From: G963665925 sp050596425
GTDB lineage: Bacteria; Bacillota; Clostridia; Peptostreptococcales; Acidaminobacteraceae
Direction: 5' to 3'
DNA length: 64,000 nucleotides
Assembly (NCBI RefSeq): GCF_050596425.1
Contig: NZ_CP192292.1
Coordinates: forward strand, 3,720,001-3,784,000
Both the position numbers and the translations under genes were made by a program. The notes under the pieces were generated by a model that was not told where the DNA came from, ran no database searches, and saw only the letters and a program-made list of their open reading frames with translations. Every line of letters begins with the position of its first letter. Within the stretch, counting starts at the first letter, position 1. Positions 1 through 9,303 of this stretch are shown here, in pieces.

Positions 1-13
1 ACTTTTACTTTAC

Positions 14-358
14 CTAAACCAATACAAGATTCTCAACTAGAGCATTTCGATACCGCCGGCTCACAAGTGCCGTTTTATCGTAATCCTTAAAATGAACAAC
101 CCAAACATTATCCCGCTTGTCGATGGACCGCAACCAATCCAAATTGATGACAAAACCCCTGTGTGTCTGCACAAAACACGTTTCAGGAAGTTTGCTCCCG
201 ACACACTTTAAAGTCACATACGGTAGTTGATACACCTTATCCTTTGTATGCACAAATATGGTTCTATTTAAGGATTCCACGAAAAGGATATCTTGAATAT
301 CAACCCGTACAAATTTTTCTTTGAGATCCAACATTAAATATCTGTGTACATCTTTCAT
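14..358 (-). CDS. Stand-alone LytTR DNA-binding domain protein
   Basis: A 114-residue protein that is almost entirely one LytTR domain. Such domains bind DNA direct repeats and normally form the output half of response regulators. No receiver domain or membrane segment is present, so any signal must come from elsewhere. Family features visible are the central FVQTHRGFVINL segment and the C-terminal VSRRYRNALVENL helix. The start is supported by AAGGAG seven bases upstream. It lies downstream of and apart from the mgl operon, whose terminator separates them. Targets cannot be read from the sequence. LytTR assignment is firm; biological role unknown. Confidence 0.8.
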   Translation of the reverse strand: MKDVHRYLMLDLKEKFVRVDIQDILFVESLNRTIFVHTKDKVYQLPYVTLKCVGSKLPETCFVQTHRGFVINLDWLRSIDKRDNVWVVHFKDYDKTALVSRRYRNALVENLVLV

Positions 359-535
359 AACACGACTCCTTGACTCATTTGTGTGGCGTACTAGGGATAA
401 TGAAATTTTATCATTTACTTGGGAAATACAGTATCAATAGATCACGATTTTACATCTTCCGACTTTTAATCATCATCATTCACTATAAAAATACTCCGAA
501 ATTATAAAGAATTACGCTTTATAACTCTTTATACT

Positions 536-561
536 GAGCGACTTGCCAAATATCATTCAAG
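536..561 (+). repeat. Dispersed 26-bp intergenic motif, copy 1
   Basis: Begins GAGCGACTTGCCAAATATC and ends ATTCAAG. Near-identical copies occur at 54840-54865 (reverse orientation) and, more diverged, at 61043-61068. All three lie between genes. Confidence 0.5.
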
Positions 562-577
562 CTCCCTCGCTATATAC

Positions 578-613
578 TAAAAAAAGAACTCCCCGCTAAT
601 GATTAGCGAAGAG
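578..613 (-). terminator. Rho-independent terminator of the mgl operon
   Basis: Hairpin with stem CGCTAA/TTAGCG (594-599 with 603-608) and outer CTC/GAG pairs, followed on the minus strand by a run of seven T. It lies about 75 bases beyond the stop of mglC. Confidence 0.75.
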
Positions 614-687
614 CCCCTTTTAATGGAGTATATTTGTTGCTTTGGAGGAGAAGGCTGTCTAATGAAGCCAGCTGCTTCAAGCATACC

Positions 688-1746
688 TTACTTTTTCTTA
701 AGGTGTTTACGGTTATCAATTGCAACCGCTGCAAGGATGATTAGACCCTTGATAATAAACTGTAAATATGGGTTAACACCAATAAAGGATAGACCATACG
801 CGATTACTTGGAATATAAGAACACCTGCAACGATGCCGGAAATAGAACCGATACCACCATCAAAGGATAAGCCACCTACGATACATGCCGAGATCGCATC
901 AAGCTCGTACATGTTACCTGTGTTGTTTGTGGCTGTACCGATACGTGCGGCTTCCAGAGCTCCACCAAGTCCGTACAGCATACCTGCTAGTAGGTATGTT
1001 AAGAGGATAAACTTCATAACATTTACACCCGAAACGATTGCCGCTTCTTCGTTGCCACCAATGGCAAATATGTTTTTACCGAAAGTTGTTTTATTCCAAA
1101 GTACCCAGACCACACCGACCATAATGGCTGCGTAAATAACCAGATACGGTATTATAAATCCGTTGACATCAAAGAATCCTTGGGCAAATCCTGAAAACTT
1201 TGTATCAAGACCACCAATTGGCTGTGCGCCATATGGAGGGCGGTCAAAGTAAATGGAGTTAAGACCATATGCTATAACCATCATACCCAATGTTGCAATG
1301 AATGGATCCAGCTTAAACTTTGCCACCATGAATCCACTGAACATACTCAACAGACCACAGATAACCATTACAAGAATGATTGGTACGAAAATAGGCAGTT
1401 GTGGCAAGTCAGGATACATGCGGTAGGCATAATCCGGAGCTTGTAGCAATGAAGCAGAAATTACAGCTGCAAGACCGACCTGGCGACCAAGAGAAAGGTC
1501 TGTACCACCTAGTACGATGATTCCACCAACACCAAGGGCCATGATCATACGCGTTGATGCCTGTGAAAGAATGTTTCTAAAGTTTCTAATGGATACAAAG
1601 TCTGGTGATAAAGCAATAATAACCAGTAGAAGTGCTAGTAGTATAAAGAAGATTGCCTTGTCCATCATGAATTGACGAACATCTTCAAAAGTTAAGTTTT
1701 TCAAACGTTCTGATAAAGATTCATTTTCTTTTTTGATTGTGCTCAT
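688..1746 (-). CDS. mglC: Galactose/methyl-galactoside ABC transporter permease MglC
   Basis: A 352-residue polytopic membrane protein of the BPD_transp_2 (RbsC/MglC) family, the channel subunit of a sugar importer. It is slightly longer than the roughly 336-residue enterobacterial MglC. Visible family marks include GGIIVLGGTDLSLGRQVGL near the second membrane segment, a conserved FAIGGNEEAAIVSGV loop, and CIVGGLSFDGGIGSISG near the C-terminus. AGGAGG precedes the ATG. It is the last gene of mglB-mglA-mglC, 16 bases after mglA, and is followed by a terminator. Galactose is the expected substrate by family resemblance; another hexose or pentose cannot be excluded. Confidence 0.88.
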   Translation of the reverse strand: MSTIKKENESLSERLKNLTFEDVRQFMMDKAIFFILLALLLVIIALSPDFVSIRNFRNILSQASTRMIMALGVGGIIVLGGTDLSLGRQVGLAAVISASLLQAPDYAYRMYPDLPQLPIFVPIILVMVICGLLSMFSGFMVAKFKLDPFIATLGMMVIAYGLNSIYFDRPPYGAQPIGGLDTKFSGFAQGFFDVNGFIIPYLVIYAAIMVGVVWVLWNKTTFGKNIFAIGGNEEAAIVSGVNVMKFILLTYLLAGMLYGLGGALEAARIGTATNNTGNMYELDAISACIVGGLSFDGGIGSISGIVAGVLIFQVIAYGLSFIGVNPYLQFIIKGLIILAAVAIDNRKHLKKK

Positions 1747-1762
1747 TTGCGATGCCTCCTAT

Positions 1763-3280
1763 CTATAAGTACATGGCTGATAGCCGTAGTATTTCTTCCT
1801 GTGTTACATCTTTTGTATCGACGATACCAGCCAACCGGCCATTACTCATAACCAGGATTCTATCTGCAACGCCTAAGAGTTCAGGCATTTCTGATGAAAC
1901 CATGATGACACCTTTGCCTTTATTGGCAAGATCTATCATCAGTTGATAAATTTCGTATTTCGCACCAACATCAATACCTCTTGTCGGTTCGTCCATGAGC
2001 AGAACATCTGGTTCTGTTAGAAGCCATCTGCCTACAATAACTTTCTGCTGATTACCACCTGATAAGGACTGAATCTTAGTCTTTTGGGATGGTGTCTTAA
2101 CACGCATACTGTCAATAACCCAATCCGTATCACTCGTCATACGTTCCTCATTAAGAAGCTGATTGCCTTGCACATACTCCTTAATATTGGCGATGGTTGT
2201 GTTAAAACGGATATCCAGGTCACCAAATATACCTGTTGCACGTCTTTCCTCTGTAATCAGTGCAAAGCCATTGTTGATAGATTCTCGCGGCGTATTGTTA
2301 CTAATTTCTTGACCCTTGAAATAAATTTTACCTTGAGATTTATGTCGCAGACCGAAAATTGTTTCAATAAGCTCCGTTCTTTTAGAACCCACAAGACCTG
2401 CGATACCTAGTATTTCGCCTTCACGAAGTTCAAAGGTTACATCTTTCACTGAATTCTCTACATAGGATGTTAGATTTTCCACCTTCATCATCACTTCACC
2501 AGCCTTATTTGTCTTTGGCGGGAAACGATGGGTCAGGTCACGACCAACCATAAGGTTGATAATTTCATCTGTGGTGATGTTGTCAATTGATTCTGTTGCT
2601 ATCCACTGACCATCACGCAGAACGGTCACATCATCTGAAATTTCTTCAATTTCTTCCATCTTATGCGAAATATAAATAATGGCAACGCCACGCTCTCTTA
2701 ATGAACGAATAATTCTAAATAAGTGCCCCACTTCTTTTTCTGTTAGAGACGATGTTGGCTCATCCATTACTATAACTCTCGAATTATATGAAACAGCTTT
2801 TGCGATTTCGACCATCTGGCTCTCAGAGACTGGCAGGTTCCCAACCTTTTCTCTAGGATCAACCTTGATGTCTAGCTCCTCGAAGATTTTTTTTGTTTCT
2901 TTGTACATCTTTTCTTCATCTACGAATAAGCCTTTTTTAGGAAAACGCCCAAGCCATATATTATCCATGACTCGTGTTGACTGAACCTGGTTCAGTTCCT
3001 GGTGTACCATTGACACGCCGTGGTCGAGGGCATGTCTTGAGGATGTGAATTCCACTTCTTCACCATCCAAAACTATCTTACCTTCATCTCTTCTGTAAAT
3101 GCCGAACAGGCATTTCATCATTGTTGATTTTCCGGCGCCATTCTCACCCATAAGCGCATGCACAGTGCCTGGGCGCACTCTCAGATTAACGCCGTCTAGC
3201 GCTTTTACCCCCGGGAAGGTTTTTGTCAGGCCGATCATCTCGAGTAAGTACTCCGAATTCGTTTTTTCATTGTTGTGCAT
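1763..3280 (-). CDS. mglA: Galactose/methyl-galactoside ABC importer ATPase MglA
   Basis: About 505 residues with two fused ABC domains, the layout of MglA/RbsA/XylG sugar importer ATPases. The first domain has Walker A GENGAGKST (about residues 45-53), a Walker B ending VIVMDEPTSSL and the signature-like LPVSESQMVEIAKA. The second has a degenerate P-loop and a clear LSGGNQQKV signature with LLMDEPTRGID. An in-frame GTG lies three codons earlier at 3289, but GGAGG is spaced eight bases from the ATG at 3280, so I prefer that start. It energises MglC and is separated from mglB by a strong hairpin that probably lowers its expression relative to the binding protein. Confidence 0.9.
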   Translation of the reverse strand: MHNNEKTNSEYLLEMIGLTKTFPGVKALDGVNLRVRPGTVHALMGENGAGKSTMMKCLFGIYRRDEGKIVLDGEEVEFTSSRHALDHGVSMVHQELNQVQSTRVMDNIWLGRFPKKGLFVDEEKMYKETKKIFEELDIKVDPREKVGNLPVSESQMVEIAKAVSYNSRVIVMDEPTSSLTEKEVGHLFRIIRSLRERGVAIIYISHKMEEIEEISDDVTVLRDGQWIATESIDNITTDEIINLMVGRDLTHRFPPKTNKAGEVMMKVENLTSYVENSVKDVTFELREGEILGIAGLVGSKRTELIETIFGLRHKSQGKIYFKGQEISNNTPRESINNGFALITEERRATGIFGDLDIRFNTTIANIKEYVQGNQLLNEERMTSDTDWVIDSMRVKTPSQKTKIQSLSGGNQQKVIVGRWLLTEPDVLLMDEPTRGIDVGAKYEIYQLMIDLANKGKGVIMVSSEMPELLGVADRILVMSNGRLAGIVDTKDVTQEEILRLSAMYL

Positions 3281-3370
3281 AAATGCCACCTCCCTCGAAT
3301 CAGGGCTTTGCTGGCTTGTGCCTCAAAGCCAAATTAACTCATACTACATAGTCGTTGTATACTTGAAGAA

Positions 3371-3403
3371 AAATCCGAGATGTGCTGGGCACATCTCGAA
3401 TTT
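3371..3403 (-). terminator. Intercistronic hairpin between mglB and mglA
   Basis: Perfect 10-bp stem CGAGATGTGC/GCACATCTCG (3376-3385 with 3389-3398) with loop TGG, extended by four more pairs beyond one mismatch and followed on the minus strand by a short T-rich stretch. It probably works as a partial terminator or mRNA stabiliser, so that mglB is made in excess. Confidence 0.65.
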
Positions 3404-3423
3404 CCCAATCATTTTAATCGTTC

Positions 3424-4473
3424 TTATTCGTATGCTTTTTCAGCAAATTCAACATTGTCAACAGTGATTGCTACGTAAGGTACACGTACCGCTTTGTTTT
3501 CGTCAAACTTCCACTCAGTGCCTTCTAGTGGATCTTTGCCCATAGCCACGTTGTGTACTAGATCAAATGTTGCTTTACCTTGGTTTTTCGCATCATTTAG
3601 AACTGTACCAGCCATGAAACCAGCTTTGATTTGTTCTAGAGCATCTGGAATAGCGTCAACACCTACAACTGGCATGTACATATCGCCTTCGAAGTAGCCA
3701 TTAGCATTTAGAGACTGAACAGCACCAAGTGCCATTGCGTCATTGTTACAGATTACAAACTCAATGCCGTCGCCATGCTTAGAAATCCAAGCATCCATAA
3801 GTTCTTTACCTTTTACAGAATCCCACATACCAGTTTGAAGCTCAAGTTCTTCAACTTTTACGCCTTTTTCTACAGCTGTATCAATAGCGTATTTTGTTCT
3901 TGCTTCAGCATCTGGGTGACCTGGTTCGCCCTTCATTAATACATAAGACATAACGCCATCGCCATTGCGGTCCCATTCAGGGTTTGCTTTCCACATTTCA
4001 GCAATCATTTCACCTTGGATAACGCCAGCTTCTGCTGATGCAGTACCAACATACCAAGTCTTGTCGTATGACTTAAGTGCTTCTGCGGAAGGTTCCTTGT
4101 TGAAGAATACAACAGGCATATCTTCTGCTTTTGCTTTTGCGATGATTGTTTCAGCAGCTTGAGGGTCAACTAGGTTGATCGCAAGTGCCTTAACACCTTT
4201 TGAAATCATCATGTCGATTTGGTCATTCTGTGTTGCTTGGTTGTTCTGCGAGTCGTTAAGAATCAGTTCAGCATTGCCTTCAGCCGCTGTTGTGATTGAA
4301 CGACGTACGAATGACATGAAGTTGTCATCAAACTTGTAGATTGTTACACCAACCTTTGGCATTTCTTCAGTTGTTTCTTCTCCACCGTCTGCCGCAGGTT
4401 CTTGGTTAGGACTACATGCTGCCATTGAAAGCGCAAGGACCATAACCATAAGAATTGAAATCCACTTTTTCAT
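3424..4473 (-). CDS. mglB: Galactose-type sugar-binding lipoprotein MglB
   Basis: A 349-residue substrate-binding protein of the Peripla_BP_4 family. The N-terminus is a lipoprotein signal with lipobox SMAAC (Cys20), then an acidic linker, so it is tethered outside the membrane. The mature part resembles galactose/glucose-binding proteins: KVGVTIYKFDDNFMSF at the first beta strand, VICNNDAMALGAVQ in the second lobe and VVGVDAIPDALEQI. It hands sugar to MglC/MglA encoded downstream. ACGGAGGGG precedes the ATG. Two cre-like operators and a direct repeat lie in its upstream region, which suggests carbon catabolite control and control by the neighbouring two-component system. Confidence 0.88.
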   Translation of the reverse strand: MKKWISILMVMVLALSMAACSPNQEPAADGGEETTEEMPKVGVTIYKFDDNFMSFVRRSITTAAEGNAELILNDSQNNQATQNDQIDMMISKGVKALAINLVDPQAAETIIAKAKAEDMPVVFFNKEPSAEALKSYDKTWYVGTASAEAGVIQGEMIAEMWKANPEWDRNGDGVMSYVLMKGEPGHPDAEARTKYAIDTAVEKGVKVEELELQTGMWDSVKGKELMDAWISKHGDGIEFVICNNDAMALGAVQSLNANGYFEGDMYMPVVGVDAIPDALEQIKAGFMAGTVLNDAKNQGKATFDLVHNVAMGKDPLEGTEWKFDENKAVRVPYVAITVDNVEFAEKAYE

Positions 4474-4493
4474 TTTTTATCCCCTCCGTAATA

Positions 4494-4507
4494 AGTAAAC
4501 GTTTTCA
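4494..4507 (-). promoter_or_regulatory. CcpA-type cre site 1 upstream of mglB
   Basis: Minus strand TGAAAACGTTTACT matches the cre consensus TGWAANCGNTNWCA at 13 of 14 positions. It lies 21-34 bases before the mglB start, where a bound repressor would block transcription. Confidence 0.6.
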
Positions 4508-4551
4508 GACTGATATGTATCGGCCTGTTGACAAGTTTATCTTATCACCAG

Positions 4552-4565
4552 AAATCGTTTTCAAG
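4552..4565 (-). promoter_or_regulatory. CcpA-type cre site 2 upstream of mglB
   Basis: Minus strand TGAAAACGATTTCT also matches the cre consensus at 13 of 14 positions. It overlaps a possible -35 element (TTGAAA, followed 16 bases later by AGATAA). Confidence 0.55.
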
Positions 4566-4597
4566 AATCCAATATCTTGACCATAATCATAGAATTC

Positions 4598-4624
4598 TTG
4601 TTCAAATTATTCATAGTTTGTTCA
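4598..4624 (-). promoter_or_regulatory. Direct repeat, candidate response-regulator operator
   Basis: Two TTGTTCA heptamers (4598-4604 and 4618-4624) stand 20 bp apart on the same helix face, upstream of the mglB cre sites. This spacing is typical of half-sites bound by AraC-type activators. Binding by the regulator encoded at 7681-9303 is inferred from proximity only. Confidence 0.35.
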
Positions 4625-4678
4625 TAAATTCACGACTTCATTGTCATTTTCGAAACATTTAGGAAAACGTTTGGAATA

Positions 4679-4713
4679 TAAAAAGCGAGCGAACACCTTG
4701 CGTTCACTCGCTT
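4679..4713 (-). terminator. Terminator after the sugar-sensor gene cluster
   Basis: Stem AGCGAG/CTCGCT plus GAAC/GTTC with one bulged mismatch (4684-4694 with 4702-4712), followed on the minus strand by TTTTT. It separates the regulator-kinase-binding-protein unit from mglB. Confidence 0.7.
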
Positions 4714-4869
4714 CTATTTTGACTATATAGTTCACACCATATACACATTTGTACTTTTATTGCATAAGGTTAACACTTTACTTGTAAATGGCTGACTATT
4801 TATGCATAGAAATCAATCACCCTCGCGGTAAAAGATCCTTTTGATCCTGATCCCTCTTGTCTAAGTCCA

Positions 4870-5870
4870 CTAATTAAATGGAAATATGAGTTTTTCATTT
4901 TCTGGATCATATAGGTTCTCGGCATTGATTGTGACAGTATCCACTTGTATGTCCTTGTCTTCAACCGCAATGAGCCTCTGAGAATCTATGGCTTTTTTGG
5001 CTTCTGAAACCCCCAAGTACCCCATGTTAAATGGGTTTTGCACAATGGCATTATCAATAACACTGGACTCAAGGTATTCAATTTCTTGCGGTGTAGAGTC
5101 AAAACCGATTACAGGAATTTGCTTACTTTCTGGATATGTGGCCACTTCTTTGGCAATACCCAAGGTGGAAATGGCATTTAGACCAATAAGGACATCTGGC
5201 GGTCTAAGCTCGTTAAGCATAAAGTCCGTGATTTGAGAGGCCAACTTGACATCTGACATAGAGTACATGGTGTCGCGTATGACAATGTCACCGTACTGGC
5301 CTAAATGATCACGAAGGCCTTTTTCTCTTTCAATGGCATTTTCACTGCCCGAAACAAAACTGATAATGCCCACTTTTATATTGGTGCCTCCAAGTTTAAC
5401 CGCTATTTCTCCTAGGCGCTGACCCGCTTCATAGTTGTTTGTGGTAAAACTCTTATAATACTTCCAAGTGTCCACCATGGAGTCTATTAGAACAACAGGC
5501 ACTTTTTTTCATAAGCATAATCAAGGGCTGGCTCAAGTAAAAACAAGTCTGACGGCGCCAAGACAATGGCCTTATATCCCCTGTCAACGGCTGTGCGGAT
5601 CATTTCGCCCTGACTTTTGTAGTCCGATTCTTCTTCTGGTGCAAAATAATCAATGGTTACACCAAACTCTTTTGCAGCTATTTCCGCCCCCATGTTAACT
5701 GTCTGCCAGTATTCACCATGTTTCATTTTTAAAATAAGAGCCACATTAACTGGTGGTTTCTCTTCTAAGTCTCCCACATTTTCTGGGGAACTTATATTTA
5801 TAAGCATAAGCATGCCTAGAATTATAAGGGCAGACATGGTCCCGATAAATACCACGCGTCGATTGATCAT
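4870..5870 (-). pseudogene. Membrane-anchored sugar-binding sensor protein, frame broken in an A7 run
   Basis: Two adjacent frames together encode one Peripla_BP_4 sugar-binding protein of about 334 residues. The first frame (5487-5870) has an N-terminal membrane anchor (residues 5-26) and the first lobe; the second (4870-5502) has the hinge and second lobe, including VLIGLNAISTLGIAKEV and PVIGFDSTPQEIEYLE. They join at a run of seven A on the minus strand (plus 5503-5509); a one-base difference restores EKKVPVVLID. The break sits on A.AAA.AAG, a known -1 slippery heptamer, so it could be a mutation, a sequence error or recoding. The ATG overlaps the kinase stop (ATGA). Its place beside kinase and regulator recalls clostridial XylFII-LytS-YesN systems, in which the binding protein is the sensor. 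Confidence 0.75.
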
Positions 5871-7645
5871 GACTCGTCCCCCCTTATGGCTGGAATGGTT
5901 ATGGTTATTTTTGTACCCTCTTCAATTTCACTGTCTATGGAGATGCCATACTCCGCCCCATACATTAGCCGTACACGCTCAAAGACGTTCATAACGCCTA
6001 CCCCACCAACTTTTACACCATTTTTCTCTCGGTTGCCATCTTTCTTGAGAAGTTCAGAAGCCACTTCACTAGACATGCCAAGTCCATTGTCCTCAACTTC
6101 AAAAATGAGATTGTCGTGGTCACCGTCTTCTTTCAGATAGGCTCGAATAATGATCTCACCTTCATCCACCATTTGCCTTATACCATGGTAAATGGCGTTT
6201 TCAATGATAGGCTGGAGTATGAGCTTTTGTGTTTTGTAATCAAGAACACTTTCCTCAATTTCAAAAATATACTCAAATTGATCCTTGTAGCGCATTTTTT
6301 GAATGGTTAAATAATTTTCAGCATGGGCCAATTCTTCCTTCACACTGATTACGTTGCGCCCCCTGCTGATACTAATCCTAAATAGACGGGCCAGGGCTGT
6401 GACCATTTTTACAACTTCCTGCTGCTTACCACTTTCGGCCATCCATATAACGGAGTCAAGGGTGTTGTAGAGGAAGTGAGGATTGATTTGAGCCTGGAGA
6501 GCACTTAACTCACTTTGACGTTTCGATTCCTGCTCAGAAACAACTTGATTCATCAGACTCTTAATTTGTGATGTCATTAAGTTAAAACGTCTGGCAAGCT
6601 GGACAACCTCGTACTCCCCCTGAACATCTAGGCGAATATTAAAGTCTCCTTTTTCCACAGCCCGCATGGAGTCTTCTAGTTCGGCAATGGGTTTGGTTAT
6701 ACGGTCTGTCATATAAATTGACACAGAAATAAAGATAACCATGCCCAGGGCCAGGGTCAAAAGAATAAACTGGGTCAAGTCGCGCTGGGCAGCAATTAGA
6801 TCTGATAAATAATAGGCCCCGACAAGTTTCCAGTTAACATGACGAGCAGGGTAAATGGTGAGAATTCGACTGTCGCCCGACAGGTCATTTTGCACAAAAC
6901 TACCATATTCCCGCTCAGCAACCCCACTTAGATTTTCCCTTTTCACACCAGAGTATATAAGCTGTTGCTGGTGGTGATAAACCAAATTATTGTCATTATC
7001 GAGCAAGAAGACGTATCCTTTTTTACCGAGGGTGACATCATTGATCAGGTCTTCAATGACACTGAAGTTCATGTCAATCATAAGGACGCCCTCTTCTGTG
7101 GTCTGATTTATACGGTAGCTGACCTTCCGACTCAGAGTGATGACCCAGGGGTGTCTGTTTTTGTAAAGGTTCTGAACATGGGGTGGCGATATGTGGATGT
7201 CTCCTTTTCCACTAATTGCTGATTGAAACCACGTTTCTTCTTTAACATTTGCAGTGTCTTTTAATCTTAAATTGGTGCCCTCATACAGGAGTTTGCCCCT
7301 TGTTGTGAACATGGAGACGGACAAAATATCTGTCCGTGTCCGCATAAGGGTTTCAATATCACGGTCAAGTTCTGGAATATTGAGTTCCTTAAATTTATTG
7401 ATGTCAATCACCAAGAGATTTGAAAGATCTATCATCCCCTTTAAGTAATTATCAAGGTTTCTTTCTACCTGTTCCATGATTTCAAGACTGTTTTCACTCA
7501 AATTTTCTCTTGATGTCTGTATGAACTTTTGATTGAGGGCAAAGCCCACGAAAGTCATTGATAGTATGATGACCGCCGCAAAACTCATTGCCAAAATGAA
7601 TCGAAATCCTGTGACTCGAATTCCGGCGCGTTTAATCCAGTCCAT
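5867..7645 (-). CDS. YesM/LytS-type sensor histidine kinase
   Basis: A 592-residue membrane kinase. Membrane segments at about 14-37 and 292-312 enclose a roughly 250-residue outside sensor region of the dCache type. A HAMP domain (about 313-365, starting DRITKPIAELE) leads into a His_kinase domain with QINPHFLYNTLD (phosphoacceptor His390), then a HATPase_c with NAIYHGIRQ and EDNGLGM. It should phosphorylate the AraC-type regulator encoded 35 bases upstream. The stop overlaps the start of the sugar-binding gene, so both are probably translated together. The likely stimulus is a sugar sensed directly or through that binding protein. Function of the pair is inferred from context. Confidence 0.88.
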   Translation of the reverse strand: MDWIKRAGIRVTGFRFILAMSFAAVIILSMTFVGFALNQKFIQTSRENLSENSLEIMEQVERNLDNYLKGMIDLSNLLVIDINKFKELNIPELDRDIETLMRTRTDILSVSMFTTRGKLLYEGTNLRLKDTANVKEETWFQSAISGKGDIHISPPHVQNLYKNRHPWVITLSRKVSYRINQTTEEGVLMIDMNFSVIEDLINDVTLGKKGYVFLLDNDNNLVYHHQQQLIYSGVKRENLSGVAEREYGSFVQNDLSGDSRILTIYPARHVNWKLVGAYYLSDLIAAQRDLTQFILLTLALGMVIFISVSIYMTDRITKPIAELEDSMRAVEKGDFNIRLDVQGEYEVVQLARRFNLMTSQIKSLMNQVVSEQESKRQSELSALQAQINPHFLYNTLDSVIWMAESGKQQEVVKMVTALARLFRISISRGRNVISVKEELAHAENYLTIQKMRYKDQFEYIFEIEESVLDYKTQKLILQPIIENAIYHGIRQMVDEGEIIIRAYLKEDGDHDNLIFEVEDNGLGMSSEVASELLKKDGNREKNGVKVGGVGVMNVFERVRLMYGAEYGISIDSEIEEGTKITITIPAIRGDES

Positions 7646-7680
7646 ATCGTCTCCTCAACTTTTGCTGTGTGCCTGTCGAC

Positions 7681-9303
7681 CTATGCCTTTCTATTTTTTC
7701 GCATGGCTGTCGGCGACTGTCCGTAGAATTTTTTAAATGAATAGCTAAAATAATTGGCTTCGGCATATCCGATTTTTTCAGCAATTTCAAAGTTTTTAAG
7801 GTCGGTTTCTAAAATATATTCCATAGCCTTTTCCATTCTCACCTCTGTCAGAAACTGAATAAAGGTCATACCTGACTCTTTTTTAAACATCCGACTAAAG
7901 TAAGAAGGGCTTATATGGAGCATTTGGCTGATGGTGTCTAGGTTAAGATCAGAATCATGATAATGGCTTTTAACGTGTTCTTTAGCTGTTTCCACCATTC
8001 TTTGAATCCCACTCATCCTATTTTCCATAATATTTTGGTTTAGAATCAAACACGTTTTCACAAACCAGGCTTCGATGTTATCAAGAACGGAAAGTTCTTT
8101 CATTAGGGCGAAAATGTTTTCCCCTTCCTCAACAAGATCCGTTAAGTTCAAATTATGAGACCTCGCAATTCTAAGTAGAGAGGTCAACATTTCGTTAATA
8201 AAGAGTCGACAATCCAAATAAGAAATTTCTTCATCCCTCATAACCTGAAAATGTTTGTGAATGACCGATTCAATTTCAGCCTCTGATCCAGCCCGTATAA
8301 CCGTTCTGATTTCTCGATCCATGTCTTCACTAAATGTGAGCTGTCCATGATCTTTGGGAAGAAGGTCATTGATCCATAAAAGGCGGTTTGACCCCTCAAC
8401 AAGCTGGTGTTCTAAGGCGCCAAGGGCACTTTTATATGAGTCTGGCAAACTCTCCAGAGAATCAACGATTTCTCCCACCCCTATTGTAACCGTCATGGGA
8501 TGGGTTTTTTCAATAACCATTCTTATTTCCTCTAGAACAGAAAAGGCAGATTTTATGTCTTTCGATGGCACCGGTAAAATCATGACTGTTTCTCCACCCG
8601 TACGCATAAAAGCAATACTGTCATGTGTCTTACCTATTCTTTCGCATGTCTCGTAGACTGCATAACCGTGAAGTTCCTTTTCCTCCAGTGGCGAAATTGA
8701 CGGACTGCCTTCTAAGGTGTTCTCTTTCTGGTCTAGATTATGCTTGACCACTGCCACAACATGATTGCCCTCTTCCAGGGTGATGTTAAATCGTCTGGCT
8801 CTTTCCAGGGTATCTTTGTCGCCCATGCGTTCAGTGATCAGTGCATTTAGAAACCTCTCCTTCAAGATAGGTAAGCTTTCCATATACTCATTTCTCAACT
8901 TTTCTAAATCGGCATTGCGAAGCTTTTCTTCATCTAAAACCATTTTTAGGCGTTCCAGTATATCCATGAGCTCATCAGCCCCAAAGGGCTTTAGAATGTA
9001 CTCCATAACATTATAGCGTATGGCCTTTTGCGCATAGTCGAACTCGTCAAAACCAGATAGAATCATGAGTTTTGTGGCTGGATAATCCCTTGAAATAATT
9101 TTAGCCAGTTGCATGCCATCCATAAATGGCATCTTAATATCAATAATGGCCACATCTGGATTGATTTTCTCCATAATTTCAAGAGCCTCAAGACCGTTCT
9201 CAGCCTCCCCCGCAATTTCAAAGCCCGTTTTTGTCCAGTCAATTTTCGAAATTATGCCTTGGCGAACCTCAGCTTCATCATCAACAAGTAATAGTTTATA
9301 CAT
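7681..9303 (-). CDS. AraC-family (YesN-type) response regulator
   Basis: A 540-residue regulator. The N-terminal receiver has the acidic pair D8/D9, phosphoacceptor D55 in AIIDIKMPFMDG, and the conserved lysine in YILKPFG. A long middle region follows, then a C-terminal AraC double helix-turn-helix with ISQMLHISPSYFSRMFKKESG and EIAEKIGYAEANYFSYSFKKFYGQSP. It is the first gene of a three-gene unit with the kinase and sugar-binding sensor, directly upstream of mglBAC, whose expression it probably activates. The target is inferred from gene order and the direct repeat before mglB. Confidence 0.88.
   Translation of the reverse strand: MYKLLLVDDEAEVRQGIISKIDWTKTGFEIAGEAENGLEALEIMEKINPDVAIIDIKMPFMDGMQLAKIISRDYPATKLMILSGFDEFDYAQKAIRYNVMEYILKPFGADELMDILERLKMVLDEEKLRNADLEKLRNEYMESLPILKERFLNALITERMGDKDTLERARRFNITLEEGNHVVAVVKHNLDQKENTLEGSPSISPLEEKELHGYAVYETCERIGKTHDSIAFMRTGGETVMILPVPSKDIKSAFSVLEEIRMVIEKTHPMTVTIGVGEIVDSLESLPDSYKSALGALEHQLVEGSNRLLWINDLLPKDHGQLTFSEDMDREIRTVIRAGSEAEIESVIHKHFQVMRDEEISYLDCRLFINEMLTSLLRIARSHNLNLTDLVEEGENIFALMKELSVLDNIEAWFVKTCLILNQNIMENRMSGIQRMVETAKEHVKSHYHDSDLNLDTISQMLHISPSYFSRMFKKESGMTFIQFLTEVRMEKAMEYILETDLKNFEIAEKIGYAEANYFSYSFKKFYGQSPTAMRKNRKA

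Noticed and set aside
599..1135. Plus-strand frame of 178 codons
   Set aside because: Antisense of mglC; low-complexity composition and no ribosome site. Many similar shadow frames oppose the other genes and were left out.
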